A stretch of 64,000 nt of DNA from Sphingomonas sp. FARSPH. Its GTDB lineage: Bacteria; Pseudomonadota; Alphaproteobacteria; Sphingomonadales; Sphingomonadaceae. The notes beneath the pieces were generated by a model that was given only the letters and a program-made list of their open reading frames with translations, was not told the origin of the DNA and did not search any database. The DNA lies in assembly GCF_003355005.1 (NCBI RefSeq), contig NZ_CP029985.1, positions 2,223,001 through 2,287,000 on the forward strand, in the 5' to 3' direction. A program made the position numbers and the translations under genes. Numbering within the stretch: the first letter of the stretch is position 1; every line of letters starts with the position of its first letter. Below, in pieces: positions 33,818 through 44,123 of this stretch.

Positions 33818-33829
33818 CGCGCAACGCGC

Positions 33830-34297
33830 CTAGGCCGCGTCCTCGCGGGGGGCGGCAAGCGCGGCGTTGAGCACATGCAGCCGCTCGTTCAGCGCGCGCA
33901 CCTCCGCCACGTCGAGCCCGCTGCGCGCTATCATCAGCGGGGCAAGACAGCCCGTCTCCCGCCAGCGCGCTTCGCCGAGGTCGGTGAGGCGGACGCGCAC
34001 CTGCCGTTCGTCCTTCGGATCGCGTGTCCGCGACACCAGCCCCGCCGCCTCCAGCCGCTTCACCAGCGGCGTGATCGTGCTCGATTCGAGCGACAGCCGT
34101 TCGGCGATCTGGCCGATCGTGCGGTCCGGATGCTCGCGCAGCGCCTGCAACACGAGGAATTGCGGGTAGGTGATGCCAAGCCGGTCGAGCACCGGCTTGT
34201 ACGCACGATTGATCGCGATCGTCGCGGTGTAGAGCGAGAAGCACAGTTGCGCGTCGAGCGGCAATGGGAGTGGGGAGGGAGTGGGTTCGCCGGCCAT
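33830..34297 (-). CDS. ohrR: OhrR, organic peroxide-sensing MarR-type repressor
   Basis: 155-residue MarR-family regulator. C19 in LDAQLCFSLYTATIAINRAYKP is the peroxidatic cysteine of OhrR; organic hydroperoxides oxidise it and release DNA. The winged helix includes TIGQIAERLSLESSTITPLVKRLE and the wing RTRDPKDERQVRVRLT. It is divergent from ohr, with two inverted repeats between. ATG 34297 was chosen; a GTG at 34303 is possible. Confidence 0.92.
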   Translation of the reverse strand: MAGEPTPSPLPLPLDAQLCFSLYTATIAINRAYKPVLDRLGITYPQFLVLQALREHPDRTIGQIAERLSLESSTITPLVKRLEAAGLVSRTRDPKDERQVRVRLTDLGEARWRETGCLAPLMIARSGLDVAEVRALNERLHVLNAALAAPREDAA

Positions 34298-34327
34298 AGG
34301 CACGGCTCTAGCATGTAATGCCTATCG

Positions 34328-34384
34328 AGATAACTTTTATCTGGACAGTCGTATCGATCTCGCCTAAATAATTTATCGCGATAA
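34328..34384. promoter_or_regulatory. Candidate OhrR operators between ohrR and ohr
   Basis: Two perfect inverted repeats lie in the A/T-rich divergent promoter: AGATAA-CTT-TTATCT (34328-34342) and TTATCGCGATAA (34373-34384). Both are built from GATAA/TTATC half-sites in opposite orientations. One is close to each gene, suiting repression of both by OhrR. Confidence 0.55.
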
Positions 34385-34409
34385 CGAAATTCACTTCAGG
34401 AGCCCAGCC

Positions 34410-34835
34410 ATGTCGATTGACGTCAAATACAGCACCAATGCCACCGCCACCGGTGGCCGCGACGGCCACGCGCGTTCGGAGGACGGCCGCGTCGATGTCC
34501 AGCTGTCGACGCCCCGCGAACTGGGCGGTGCGGGCGGCGAGGGCACCAATCCCGAACAGCTGTTCGCGGCGGGCTATTCCGCCTGCTTCATCGGCGCGCT
34601 GAAGGTCGCCGGCCAGCAAATGAAGGTGAAGGTGCCCGACGACGTCGCGGTGACGGCCAAGGTCGGCATCGGCCCGCGTGCCGCCGGCGGCTTCGGCATC
34701 ACCGCCGACCTGACGGTCGACCTGCCGGGGCTGGACCGCGCGCAGGCAGAGCAACTGGTCGACGCCGCGCACCAGATCTGCCCCTATTCGAACGCGACGC
34801 GCGGCAACGTCGATGTCGGCCTGACGCTCGCCTGA
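34410..34835 (+). CDS. ohr: Organic hydroperoxide resistance protein
   Basis: 141-residue OsmC/Ohr-family thiol peroxidase that reduces lipid and organic hydroperoxides, usually with lipoyl-type reductants. Both catalytic cysteines are present: C59 in GYSACFIGAL and C124 in HQICPYSNATRGN. The family runs GGAGGEGTNPEQLFAAGY and TADLTVDLPG are intact. It has a good ribosome binding site (AGGAG) and is divergent from its regulator ohrR. Confidence 0.96.
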   Translation: MSIDVKYSTNATATGGRDGHARSEDGRVDVQLSTPRELGGAGGEGTNPEQLFAAGYSACFIGALKVAGQQMKVKVPDDVAVTAKVGIGPRAAGGFGITADLTVDLPGLDRAQAEQLVDAAHQICPYSNATRGNVDVGLTLA

Positions 34836-34895
34836 GCCAGCGTTGAACCACGGGCCGACGGTCCGCTGACGTACCCAAAGCGCCGGCGATCTCCA

Positions 34896-34917
34896 CAAGG
34901 GGATCGTCGGCCCCTTG
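34896..34917 (+). terminator. Hairpin downstream of ohr
   Basis: Perfect 7-bp arms CAAGGGG (34896-34902) and CCCCTTG (34911-34917) lie 60 bases after the ohr stop and 40 bases before the next gene. No U-tract, so only a probable terminator. Confidence 0.4.
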
Positions 34918-34956
34918 CGTTGGTTGCCCCTTGGCAAGAGAGCCCGAGGAGCATCG

Positions 34957-35469
34957 ATGCCCGCCGATCCGCAGCAATCCACGACCACCCGCCTGTTGGG
35001 CGGTGCGCTCGCCGGCGTCGTCGCCGGGCTCGCCGCCTCCGCGGCGATGGACGCGTTCCAGGCGGGTGTCGCGGCGCTCCGTCCTGCGGACGGGTCCGAC
35101 GGCGATCCCGCAACGGTGAAGGCCGCCGATGCGCTGGCCCAAGCGACCGTGGGACACAAGCTGGCCGCGACGGACAAGCCGCTGGCGGGCCAGGCGGTGC
35201 ACTATGCGCTCGGGGCGGCGCTTGGCGTCGCTTATGGCATGGCCGCCGCGGTGCGGCCGGGCGTCACCGCGGGCCATGGCGCGGCATTCGGCCTGACCAC
35301 CGCGACGCTGCTCGACGAGGTGGCGGTACCGGCGGTCGGGCTGGGCACAGCGCCGTGGCAGACGCCGCTGTCGACCCACGCTTACGGCGTCGCGTCGCAC
35401 CTTGTCTTCGGCACCGTCACCGAACTCGTCCGGCGGCAGGTCGCCTCCGGTCTCGCGCCGCAGAACTGA
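34957..35469 (+). CDS. DUF1440 (YagU-like) inner-membrane protein
   Basis: 170-residue membrane protein with four hydrophobic segments (about 13-30, 80-97, 104-121, 140-156) and conserved runs LAGVVAGLAASAAMDAFQ and GQAVHYALGAALGVAYG. It matches the YagU/DUF1440 family. In E. coli yagU adjoins paoABC (yagTSR); here it is 3.5 kb from the pao operon, an echo of that neighbourhood. AGGAG precedes the ATG by 6 bases. The function is unknown; YagU has been linked to acid tolerance. Confidence 0.78.
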   Translation: MPADPQQSTTTRLLGGALAGVVAGLAASAAMDAFQAGVAALRPADGSDGDPATVKAADALAQATVGHKLAATDKPLAGQAVHYALGAALGVAYGMAAAVRPGVTAGHGAAFGLTTATLLDEVAVPAVGLGTAPWQTPLSTHAYGVASHLVFGTVTELVRRQVASGLAPQN

Positions 35470-35479
35470 TGCGCGCGGG

Positions 35480-36802
35480 TTACCGCGCGGACACACGCCA
35501 GATCGTGTTGCCGACATCGTCCGCGACCAGCAGGGCGCCGCTCTTGTCGCCGATCACGCCGACGGGTCGGCCCTGCGCCTTGCCGTCCGAGTCGAGGAAG
35601 CCCGTCAGCACGTCGACGGGCTTCGCACCGTCGGCGGGAAAGCCGCGCGCGCCGAACGGCACGAACACGACCTTGTAGCCCGACACCGGCTTTCGGTTCC
35701 ACGATCCATGCTCGCCGATGAACGCGCCGTTGGCGAAGCGGTCGCCCAGCTTCAGCCCGTTCGAAAAGGTCAGCCCGAGCGCGGCGACATGCGGTCCCAG
35801 CGCATAGTCGGGCCGTTTCGAATATTGCTGAAGGTCGGGGTTCGCCGGCTGGACGCGCCGGTCCGGATAGCCGCCCCAATAATACCACGGCCATCCGAAC
35901 TGATCGCCCAGGCTCACCTGCGTCAGATAGTCGGGCGCAAGGTCGCTGCCCAGCATGTCGCGTTCGTTGACGACGGTCCACAATTGCTCGTTCGTCGGGT
36001 TGATCGCCATCCCCTGCGGATTGCGCAGGCCCGAGGCGAAGATGCGGAACGTCTTTTCCTTCGGCCAGACCTGCAGGATGTTGGCGCGGAATTTCTCCGC
36101 CGCCATACCGTTGTCGGCGATGTTCGACGAAGAGCCTACGCCGGTGTACAGTGTGCGGCCGTCGGGCGCGGCGATCAGCGTGCGCGCCCAGTGGTTGCCG
36201 CCGCCGGGAAGCTTGACCACCAGCTCCGGCTTCGCCGCGATCCGCGTCGCGCCGTCGCGATAGGGGACGCGCACGATCGCATCGGTGTTGGCGACGTAGA
36301 GCTGGCCTTCGAACAGCACCATGCCCGTCGGCGAATTGAGGCCGGTCATGAAGACGTGGCGCTCCTCCGCGATGCCGTCGCCATTGGCGTCGCGCAGCAA
36401 GGTGATGCGGTTCGCCGACGGCGCGCCCGCGCCCGCCTTGCCCATCATCCAGCGCATCACCATGCCCTCGATGCCGCCGCCGTTTCGCGCCGGGCTGTTC
36501 GTCTCGGCGACCAGGATGTCGCCGTTGGGCAGCTGATACAGCCAGCGCGGGTGATCGAGCCCCTGCGCGAATGCCTGCACCTTCAGCCCCGGCGCGGGGA
36601 TCGGCGTCCTGCCGCCCTGCCAGCCGATCGCATCGGCGATCTTGAACGTCGGGATCGTCTGGTCGCGCGGGTCGGTGATCGTCGGGCGCTTGCCGGTCAC
36701 CTGCGCGAAGGGCACGCGCGCCGTGTCGGGCCAGCCGAGATAGACGACGACGGCGATACCGACGACGAGGACGATCAGCGCGATGCGCAGCAGATGCTTC
36801 AT
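35480..36802 (-). CDS. PQQ-dependent sugar dehydrogenase / sorbosone dehydrogenase family protein
   Basis: 440-residue beta-propeller protein with an N-terminal membrane anchor or signal (about 5-22). Family runs: FAQGLDHPRWLYQLPNGDIL, GLNSPTGMVLFEGQLYVAN, FASGLRNPQGMAINP and GEHGSWNRKPVSGYKVVF. Soluble glucose dehydrogenases and sorbosone dehydrogenases of this fold oxidise sugars in the periplasm with PQQ; many bacterial members are untested. No PQQ synthesis genes are in the window. It converges with the DUF1440 gene. Confidence 0.82.
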   Translation of the reverse strand: MKHLLRIALIVLVVGIAVVVYLGWPDTARVPFAQVTGKRPTITDPRDQTIPTFKIADAIGWQGGRTPIPAPGLKVQAFAQGLDHPRWLYQLPNGDILVAETNSPARNGGGIEGMVMRWMMGKAGAGAPSANRITLLRDANGDGIAEERHVFMTGLNSPTGMVLFEGQLYVANTDAIVRVPYRDGATRIAAKPELVVKLPGGGNHWARTLIAAPDGRTLYTGVGSSSNIADNGMAAEKFRANILQVWPKEKTFRIFASGLRNPQGMAINPTNEQLWTVVNERDMLGSDLAPDYLTQVSLGDQFGWPWYYWGGYPDRRVQPANPDLQQYSKRPDYALGPHVAALGLTFSNGLKLGDRFANGAFIGEHGSWNRKPVSGYKVVFVPFGARGFPADGAKPVDVLTGFLDSDGKAQGRPVGVIGDKSGALLVADDVGNTIWRVSAR

Positions 36803-36924
36803 GCCGCCACGCTAGGGGAGGGGCGGGGCGGAGACAATGACCGTTCCCGGCCCAAACCGGCCCGGAGGCGGATGCCATGGAACGGGCCCACACCCGTTTG
36901 GTTGACCACGGCCAAGCCTGTTCC

Positions 36925-36951
36925 GTCACCCCGGACTTGATCCGGGATGAC
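36925..36951. repeat. Dispersed intergenic palindromic repeat
   Basis: GTCACCCCGGA-CTTGA-TCCGGGATGAC, an almost perfect inverted repeat in the 200-base gap between the sugar dehydrogenase start and the TonB receptor end. This GTCAYCCCSG...SCGGGGATGAC type is a common intergenic element in sphingomonads; related copies lie at 61926-62015 and 63671-63693. Confidence 0.65.
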
Positions 36952-37002
36952 GAGAAGGGACCCTATGTCGTCAACAGCGGCGATGTCCGCGCAAAAGCGG
37001 GC

Positions 37003-39153
37003 CTAGAACCGATAACCGATCGTCGCCTGCACCGTGCGCCGGTTGCCGTACCAGCACCAATTGTAATTGGCGAAGCAGCTGGTCAGATAGCGCTTGTCGA
37101 ACAGGTTGGTCGCGTTGACCGCCAGCGTCATGCCCTTCAGCGACGGCGCCGCCTGCGCCAGGTCGTAGCGGGCGAGGGCGTCGAACACCGTATAGGCGGG
37201 CGTGTCGCGCGCGATGCCGTCGATCGGCGAAATGCCGGCATAGATGCGGTCGACGTGGCGCACCGCGCCGCCCAATGTCAGCCCGGCGAGCGGCCCCGTG
37301 GTCGGTGCCCAGTCGAGGTTGAGCGACGCGCCGCCACGTCCGACCGTCTCCAGCCGGCGGCCGACGCGGGACGGATCCTCGGCATCCGCGGTCACCCGCA
37401 CGCTCTGCCGACTGTACGCCGCGCGCACCGCAAAGCCGTGCGGCAACGGCGCGGTGCCTTCGAATTCGACGCCGGTCGATCGCACCTGCCCGGTCTGGCG
37501 CGACACGGTGAAATCCGGGGTGGAGGTCAGCACGTTGGTCTGGTCGATGCGGAACCACGCGCCGGTCAACAGGATCGGCGTGCCCGGCACGGTGAATTTC
37601 GCGCCCGCCTCGATCTGCTTGCCCAGCGACGGGTCAGCGATCCCCGTGCTGCCGTCGCCGCGACGGACCAGCGCGGTCTGCGGCTCGAAGGACGTCGCAT
37701 AGCTGACGTATGGGGCAAGGCCGAACGGCAGCGTGTAGAGCGCGCCCGCGCGCCAGGTGAACTTGCGGTCGTCCTTCGCGCCCAGCCCGGCCTGTTCGGC
37801 ATGCGTCCAGTCGTGCCGGCCGCTCAGCGTGACGCGCAGCGCGCCGACCGCGATCTGGTCCTGCGCATAGACACCCTGCTGCCGCTGGCGGACCGCATAA
37901 TTGCCCGCGAACGGATCGGGCACCGCGGCCGGCGTCTGCGGCACGGCCATCGTGCCATAGACGGGCGCGTAGACGTCGATCGGCGTCGCGGAGCCGAAGG
38001 CGAAGGCTTCGCGGGCATGCGCCACCTGCCGGTCGGTGCCGAACAAGAGAGTGTGCACCGCCGGCCCGGTCCGGACGCTGCCGGTCAGCTGATTGTCGTA
38101 CGTCCAATTGTCCAGCTGTTCGTCGGTCGCATAGGAGGCGCGGCCGAAGCGGCGCAGGCCTGCGTCGAGCGGCGTGCCCGTCGTGTAGACGAGGCCGAGC
38201 CGAGCGGTGACATGCTGGTATCGGCCCGACGACCGCAACGCCCAGCCATCGCCGAAATCGTGACGGAAGATATAGGTCAGCGCCGCCTGCTCGCGCCGGA
38301 AGCGATTGCCCGGCTCGCCCGCGTCGAAGCGCGTCGGCAGCCGTCCGTTAGGATTGGCGATCAGCGTGCCGAGCGTCGGGAACACGCCATAGGTCCCGTT
38401 GTACGGATCGTGCGACCACGCGCCCAGCAGCGTGAAGCTGGTCGCGCGGCCGGCGCCCGCGGTGACCGCGGCGGACACCGTCTCGCGCTCGCGCTTGCCG
38501 AAGCGCTGCTGCGTCGAGGCGCCATTCGCGCTGCCATACAGCCGCCACAGCACGTCGCCGCCCGCCCGGCCGCCGATGTCCGCATCGACGCGGTACAGAT
38601 CGTAGGTGCCGTACCTGCCGGCGATCGCGCCATACAGCGGCGTATCGATCGGCAGCTTGCTGCTCTGCGCGACGAGGCCGCCGGGGCTCGACTGGCCGTA
38701 GAGGACCGATGCCGGGCCCTTCAGTATCTCGACCCGGTCCAGCCGCGAGACGTCGACCTGCGGCACGGCGTATCCCGTCGGACTCTGGAACATCTTCAAT
38801 CCGTCGAGGAACGCGGGGGCGTCGAAGCCGCGCAACTTGAACTGGTCGTACACCTCCGCGCTCGATCCACGCGTCTCGGGCGTGATGCCGGCGACGAAGC
38901 GCAGCGCCTGGTTGAGGTTTTGCAGTCCCAGCTCGGCGATATCCTCGCCCGTCACGACGCTGATCGACTGGGGCGTCTCGGCGATCGGCGTCGCGGATTT
39001 GGTGGCGGACGAGGCGCGGTCCGCTTCCTGCTGACCGGTGACGACGATGTCGGACTGGTCGGCGGCACGGCTGCGCTGCATCTGCACGTCATCGTCAGTC
39101 GCGACGGGAAGCGCGGTGCCGAGCAGCAGCGCGGTCAGGAAAACGGAGGACAT
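37003..39153 (-). CDS. TonB-dependent siderophore receptor (FhuA/hydroxamate type)
   Basis: 716-residue outer-membrane receptor. A short signal peptide is followed by the plug domain (SDIVVTGQQE, TPQSISVVTGEDI, VDVSRLDRVEILKGPASVLYGQSSPGGLV). A 22-strand barrel ends in the C-terminal aromatic RTVQATIGYRF. The C-terminal pattern CFANYNWCWYGNRR, with the two cysteines, is typical of ferric hydroxamate/ferrichrome receptors of the siderophore class. A candidate Fur box lies 33 bases upstream, so expression is probably iron-repressed. No siderophore biosynthesis genes are adjacent. Confidence 0.92.
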   Translation of the reverse strand: MSSVFLTALLLGTALPVATDDDVQMQRSRAADQSDIVVTGQQEADRASSATKSATPIAETPQSISVVTGEDIAELGLQNLNQALRFVAGITPETRGSSAEVYDQFKLRGFDAPAFLDGLKMFQSPTGYAVPQVDVSRLDRVEILKGPASVLYGQSSPGGLVAQSSKLPIDTPLYGAIAGRYGTYDLYRVDADIGGRAGGDVLWRLYGSANGASTQQRFGKRERETVSAAVTAGAGRATSFTLLGAWSHDPYNGTYGVFPTLGTLIANPNGRLPTRFDAGEPGNRFRREQAALTYIFRHDFGDGWALRSSGRYQHVTARLGLVYTTGTPLDAGLRRFGRASYATDEQLDNWTYDNQLTGSVRTGPAVHTLLFGTDRQVAHAREAFAFGSATPIDVYAPVYGTMAVPQTPAAVPDPFAGNYAVRQRQQGVYAQDQIAVGALRVTLSGRHDWTHAEQAGLGAKDDRKFTWRAGALYTLPFGLAPYVSYATSFEPQTALVRRGDGSTGIADPSLGKQIEAGAKFTVPGTPILLTGAWFRIDQTNVLTSTPDFTVSRQTGQVRSTGVEFEGTAPLPHGFAVRAAYSRQSVRVTADAEDPSRVGRRLETVGRGGASLNLDWAPTTGPLAGLTLGGAVRHVDRIYAGISPIDGIARDTPAYTVFDALARYDLAQAAPSLKGMTLAVNATNLFDKRYLTSCFANYNWCWYGNRRTVQATIGYRF

Positions 39154-39185
39154 ATGGTTGAAACCCTTTCGCCCTGCGCTCTACT

Positions 39186-39206
39186 AATAATGAGAGTAGG
39201 TCGCAA
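39186..39206 (-). promoter_or_regulatory. Candidate Fur box before the TonB receptor
   Basis: On the minus strand it reads TTGCGA-CCTAC-TCTCATTATT. The TCTCATTAT half is close to the Fur consensus (TGATTCTCATTATC-like) and the other half is degenerate. It lies 33 bases upstream of the receptor ATG, in an A/T-rich patch. A fur gene is in this window. Confidence 0.45.
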
Positions 39207-39506
39207 TAGCTTTTGCGTGTAATACTCGCCTCTCGAAACACTGCCAATGGACGCGGCGCTCGCCGGTCACGCGGAAAAGGCAATCTGTGGGGTACGACCT
39301 TCGCAACGCTACCGCGGTCGTGGGGGAGCGGGGCGGGGCGCGCGCTTCACGCTGCCGACGTGGCGATATGACAGGGGGCCGGGGCTATTCGCCACGCGGG
39401 TCGTCGGCGAGGAGCGAGTCGCGACGGCGCGCGGCCCGCGGGCGGCGATTACTGCGCGATCGATGCCGACCTGCTGTCGCGCGAACCCTGACGCCAGGGG
39501 TCACGC
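39207..39506. other. Intergenic region between TonB receptor start and katG terminator
   Basis: About 300 bases. A plus-strand open frame of 121 codons (39247-39612) crosses the katG terminator and has no recognisable domain, so I do not call it a gene. Apart from the likely promoter of the receptor near 39210-39240 I see nothing. Confidence 0.5.
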
Positions 39507-39536
39507 AAAAAGGCCGCCGACGGTGTCGGCGGCCTT
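39507..39536 (-). terminator. Rho-independent terminator after katG
   Basis: Perfect 11-bp arms AAGGCCGCCGA (39510-39520) and TCGGCGGCCTT (39526-39536). On the minus strand the stem ends in a run of five U. It lies 72 bases beyond the katG stop codon. Confidence 0.85.
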
Positions 39537-39608
39537 CCTGACCCGCCCGGAGGGGAGCACAGGCGGGAACCGGTTGCGAACCGGGGCGCAGGCCGCCCCG
39601 GCGGGCCG

Positions 39609-41825
<2,217 letters not shown>

Positions 41826-41939
41826 GTCGCATCTCTCCTCGAACATCGTCGGCGTGCACGTCATCGCGCACGGCCAGCGGCATGGACGAGGTGGTAGCGC
41901 AGCCCCAACCATCGCGGAAACGCGGAATCGCGAACGTCA

Positions 41940-41958
41940 TGATCGCTTTTTGCGATCA
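41940..41958. promoter_or_regulatory. Candidate OxyR operator upstream of katG
   Basis: 19-bp perfect palindrome TGATCGC-TTTTT-GCGATCA. Written as TGATCG-N7-CGATCA it has the same arms and spacing as the one before oxyR (16786-16804). It lies between katG (start 41825) and the end of corC (42002). Confidence 0.62.
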
Positions 41959-42001
41959 GCGGGGATGTTCGGCGCCGCGACCCGCCGGATCGCGGCGGTG
42001 G

Positions 42002-42910
42002 TCAGGCGTCCTCGACCTCGCGCGTCACCGGCGGATGCAGGCGCAGGCGGTGGATGCGGCGCTCGTCGGCGTCGAGCACCTCGAGCTTCCAGCCGCTGGG
42101 ATGATCGACGCAGTCGCCGACGTTCGGGACGTGGCCGGCAAGCACCGCGGCGAGGCCGCCGACGGTGTCGACATCGCTGTCCGCCTCGCCCAGCCGCGCA
42201 TCGATCGCCGCGGCGACATCCTCCAGCTCGGCGCGGGCGTCGACGTCCCAGGCGCCGCCGTCGATCGGCACGAGCAATTGTTCTGGCGCCTCGTCATGCT
42301 CGTCGGCGATGTCGCCGACGATCTCCTCGATCAGATCCTCGATCGTGACGAGACCTTCGGTCCCCGAATATTCGTCGAGCACCACTGCAAGGTGGACGTG
42401 GCTCGCGCGCATGTCGGCGAGCAGGTCGAGCGCGCCGCGCGACATGGGCACGTAAAGCGGCTCGCGGATCAGCGGGGCAAGGCTGTCCGGCCGCGGCGCG
42501 TCGGTCGCCAGGATGTTGAACACGTCCTTGATGTGGACCATGCCGATGATCGTATCGAGCTCGCCGCGATAGACGGGCAGGCGGCTGTGGCCGGCCTCGG
42601 CGAAGATGCGCACCAGATCGGCAAAGCTGGTCTTCTCCTCGACCGCGATGATGTCCGCGCGCGGCACGCCGACGTCGCCCGCGTCGCGCTCGCCGAAGTG
42701 CAACAGGTTGCGCACCATCTGGCGCTCGAGCTGGGTCAGGTCGCCCTTGACGTCGGGGGTGGGATCGCCCTCGTGCCGGTCGATCGCTTCTTCCAGCTGC
42801 GCGCGGAGCGAATCCTCCACCCGGCCGCCGGACATGAATCCCTTCAGCACCCGCCAGATGCTGCTGTCCTGCTCGCCGCCGTGCGCGGCGCTACTTCGGT
42901 CCTCGGCCAT
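42002..42910 (-). CDS. Hemolysin C/CorC family protein with CBS domains
   Basis: 302-residue cytosolic protein of the CorC/TlyC family. Two CBS domains (about 75-205; VPRADIIAVEEKTSFADLVRIF, LDEYSGTEGLVTIEDLIEEIVGDI) precede a C-terminal transporter-associated domain (about 215-295). The role is linked to magnesium/cobalt efflux or membrane maintenance. It starts 11 bases after ybeY, the conserved phoH-ybeY-corC order. Confidence 0.9.
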   Translation of the reverse strand: MAEDRSSAAHGGEQDSSIWRVLKGFMSGGRVEDSLRAQLEEAIDRHEGDPTPDVKGDLTQLERQMVRNLLHFGERDAGDVGVPRADIIAVEEKTSFADLVRIFAEAGHSRLPVYRGELDTIIGMVHIKDVFNILATDAPRPDSLAPLIREPLYVPMSRGALDLLADMRASHVHLAVVLDEYSGTEGLVTIEDLIEEIVGDIADEHDEAPEQLLVPIDGGAWDVDARAELEDVAAAIDARLGEADSDVDTVGGLAAVLAGHVPNVGDCVDHPSGWKLEVLDADERRIHRLRLHPPVTREVEDA

Positions 42911-42921
42911 CGGTGTTCGTG

Positions 42922-43434
42922 TCAGTCCTCTTGGATCAGATAGGGGTCGGCGATGCCGAGCGCGGCGAGCGCCTGTCGCTCGATCTCCTCCATGCCCTCC
43001 GCCTCGTCGTCCTCGATATGGTCGTAGCCTAGCAGATGCAGGACGCCGTGCACCATCAAATGGGTGGCATGGTCGGCGACGCTGATCCCCCGCTCGGCAG
43101 CCTCCGCGACGCAGACGCCATGCGCGAGGACGATGTCGCCCAGCAGAAGTTCCCCATCGTCCGAATTCTGGCTGACCGTGTCGATCAGATCGGGCTGCAC
43201 CATCGGAAAGGACAGGACGTTGGTCGGTTTGTCCTTGCCGCGATACTGGCGGTTGAGCGCGTGCACTTCGTCGTCCGACGTCAGGCGCACCGAGATCTCG
43301 ACCGCGGCGGCGGTGTCCAACAGGTCGCCGTGCGGCGTCCGCTCGATCGCCGCGCGCGCCGCGCGGTCGGCGATCGCGTCCCAGTCGGTGCCCTCGGGCC
43401 ACGGGTCTTCGCGGGTCAGTTCGATCTGGATCAT
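42922..43434 (-). CDS. ybeY: Endoribonuclease YbeY (rRNA maturation)
   Basis: 170-residue zinc metalloprotein needed for 16S rRNA 3'-end maturation and ribosome quality control. The metal site HGVLHLLGYDH (H-x3-H-x5-H) is intact, preceded by the family runs LNRQYRGKDKPTNVLSFP and LLGDIVLAHGV. The start codon touches the stop of vapC by one base, while its usual upstream partner phoH lies beyond the vapBC pair. Confidence 0.95.
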   Translation of the reverse strand: MIQIELTREDPWPEGTDWDAIADRAARAAIERTPHGDLLDTAAAVEISVRLTSDDEVHALNRQYRGKDKPTNVLSFPMVQPDLIDTVSQNSDDGELLLGDIVLAHGVCVAEAAERGISVADHATHLMVHGVLHLLGYDHIEDDEAEGMEEIERQALAALGIADPYLIQED

Positions 43435-43829
43435 CAGGCAAGGTCCGTGTGGCTGAAATCGTCGCCTTTGTAGAGGAGGCGCGCATCGTTCGTCTTGGCA
43501 CAGGCGTAAGCGAAGCAATCGCCCATGTTGAGCCCGGCCCGGTGGCGACCCTTGCCATAGCGGGCATAGGCCTCGATGGCACGTCGCGACTCCTCCTCGC
43601 CGATCTCCACCAGGCGCAGCCCGGTTGTACGGACGACGCTATCCAGAGCGCTGGTCGCCTTTTCGACGGTTGTTTTGCGCAAGCGGACGATCGCACGCAT
43701 CGCTTCCCACGCGCCAACCGCGCAATAGCAGCGGTCGTTGTGTTGCTCGATCGCGTCGGCGAATTCGTCTGCCTCCGCTTCTCCCTCCATGATCGCAACA
43801 AGGGCCGATGCATCGACGAAGATGGTCAA
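43434..43829 (-). CDS. vapC: VapC-type PIN-domain ribonuclease toxin
   Basis: 131-residue toxin. The PIN-domain acidic residues are D6 (MTIFVDASALVAI), E42 (GAWEAMRAI), D104 (LNMGDCFAYACAK) and D123/D124 (LLYKGDDFSHTDL), the expected magnesium-binding set. VapC toxins cleave tRNAs or rRNA. It is translated after vapB with a four-base overlap and ends at the ybeY start. Fits the Rv0624-like subgroup. Confidence 0.9.
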   Translation of the reverse strand: MTIFVDASALVAIMEGEAEADEFADAIEQHNDRCYCAVGAWEAMRAIVRLRKTTVEKATSALDSVVRTTGLRLVEIGEEESRRAIEAYARYGKGRHRAGLNMGDCFAYACAKTNDARLLYKGDDFSHTDLA

Positions 43830-44074
43830 TCGTCGTCCTCGTCGTTTAACGAATCATAGAAAGCCTTGTCCGCTTTCAGGCCCGTCGGTTCGCCCAGCGG
43901 ATGTTCGTCCCGCCAAAGGCGCAGCCGCTCGCGCAGTGGCAGGAGCACGGTGTCGCGATCAAGTTCGTGTTGCAGGGCAAGCTTGACTGCCGCGGTCTTG
44001 GAGATACCCCGACGCCGCGCCAAGCGATCCGCCAGCGCGTTTGCTTCCTCGTCTTTGACGTACAGGGACGACAT
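43826..44074 (-). CDS. vapB: VapB-type antitoxin
   Basis: 82-residue antitoxin of the Rv0623/PSK family. The N-terminal DNA-binding part is MSSLYVKDEEANALADRLAR with ISKTAAVKLALQHEL. The acidic tail (FYDSLNDEDDD) would neutralise VapC. It overlaps vapC by four bases. A perfect 8-bp inverted repeat just upstream (44088-44116) is the likely autoregulatory operator. The start at 44074 begins the family homology. Confidence 0.88.
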   Translation of the reverse strand: MSSLYVKDEEANALADRLARRRGISKTAAVKLALQHELDRDTVLLPLRERLRLWRDEHPLGEPTGLKADKAFYDSLNDEDDD

Positions 44075-44087
44075 GGCCGATCCTTCC

Positions 44088-44116
44088 GTATATCCTGATA
44101 GGTAAAAAGGATATAC
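44088..44116. promoter_or_regulatory. vapBC operator/promoter inverted repeat
   Basis: GTATATCC (44088-44095) and GGATATAC (44109-44116) flank 13 A/T-rich bases. The centre lies 28 bases upstream of the vapB ATG in a locally AT-rich patch, so it probably overlaps the promoter and binds the VapBC complex. It abuts the phoH stop codon. Confidence 0.7.
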
Positions 44117-44123
44117 CGCTTCG

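Noticed and set aside
42002..43813. 603-codon minus-strand frame continuous with corC
   Set aside because: The extra N-terminal part runs through ybeY and vapC in another frame; homology begins at 42910.
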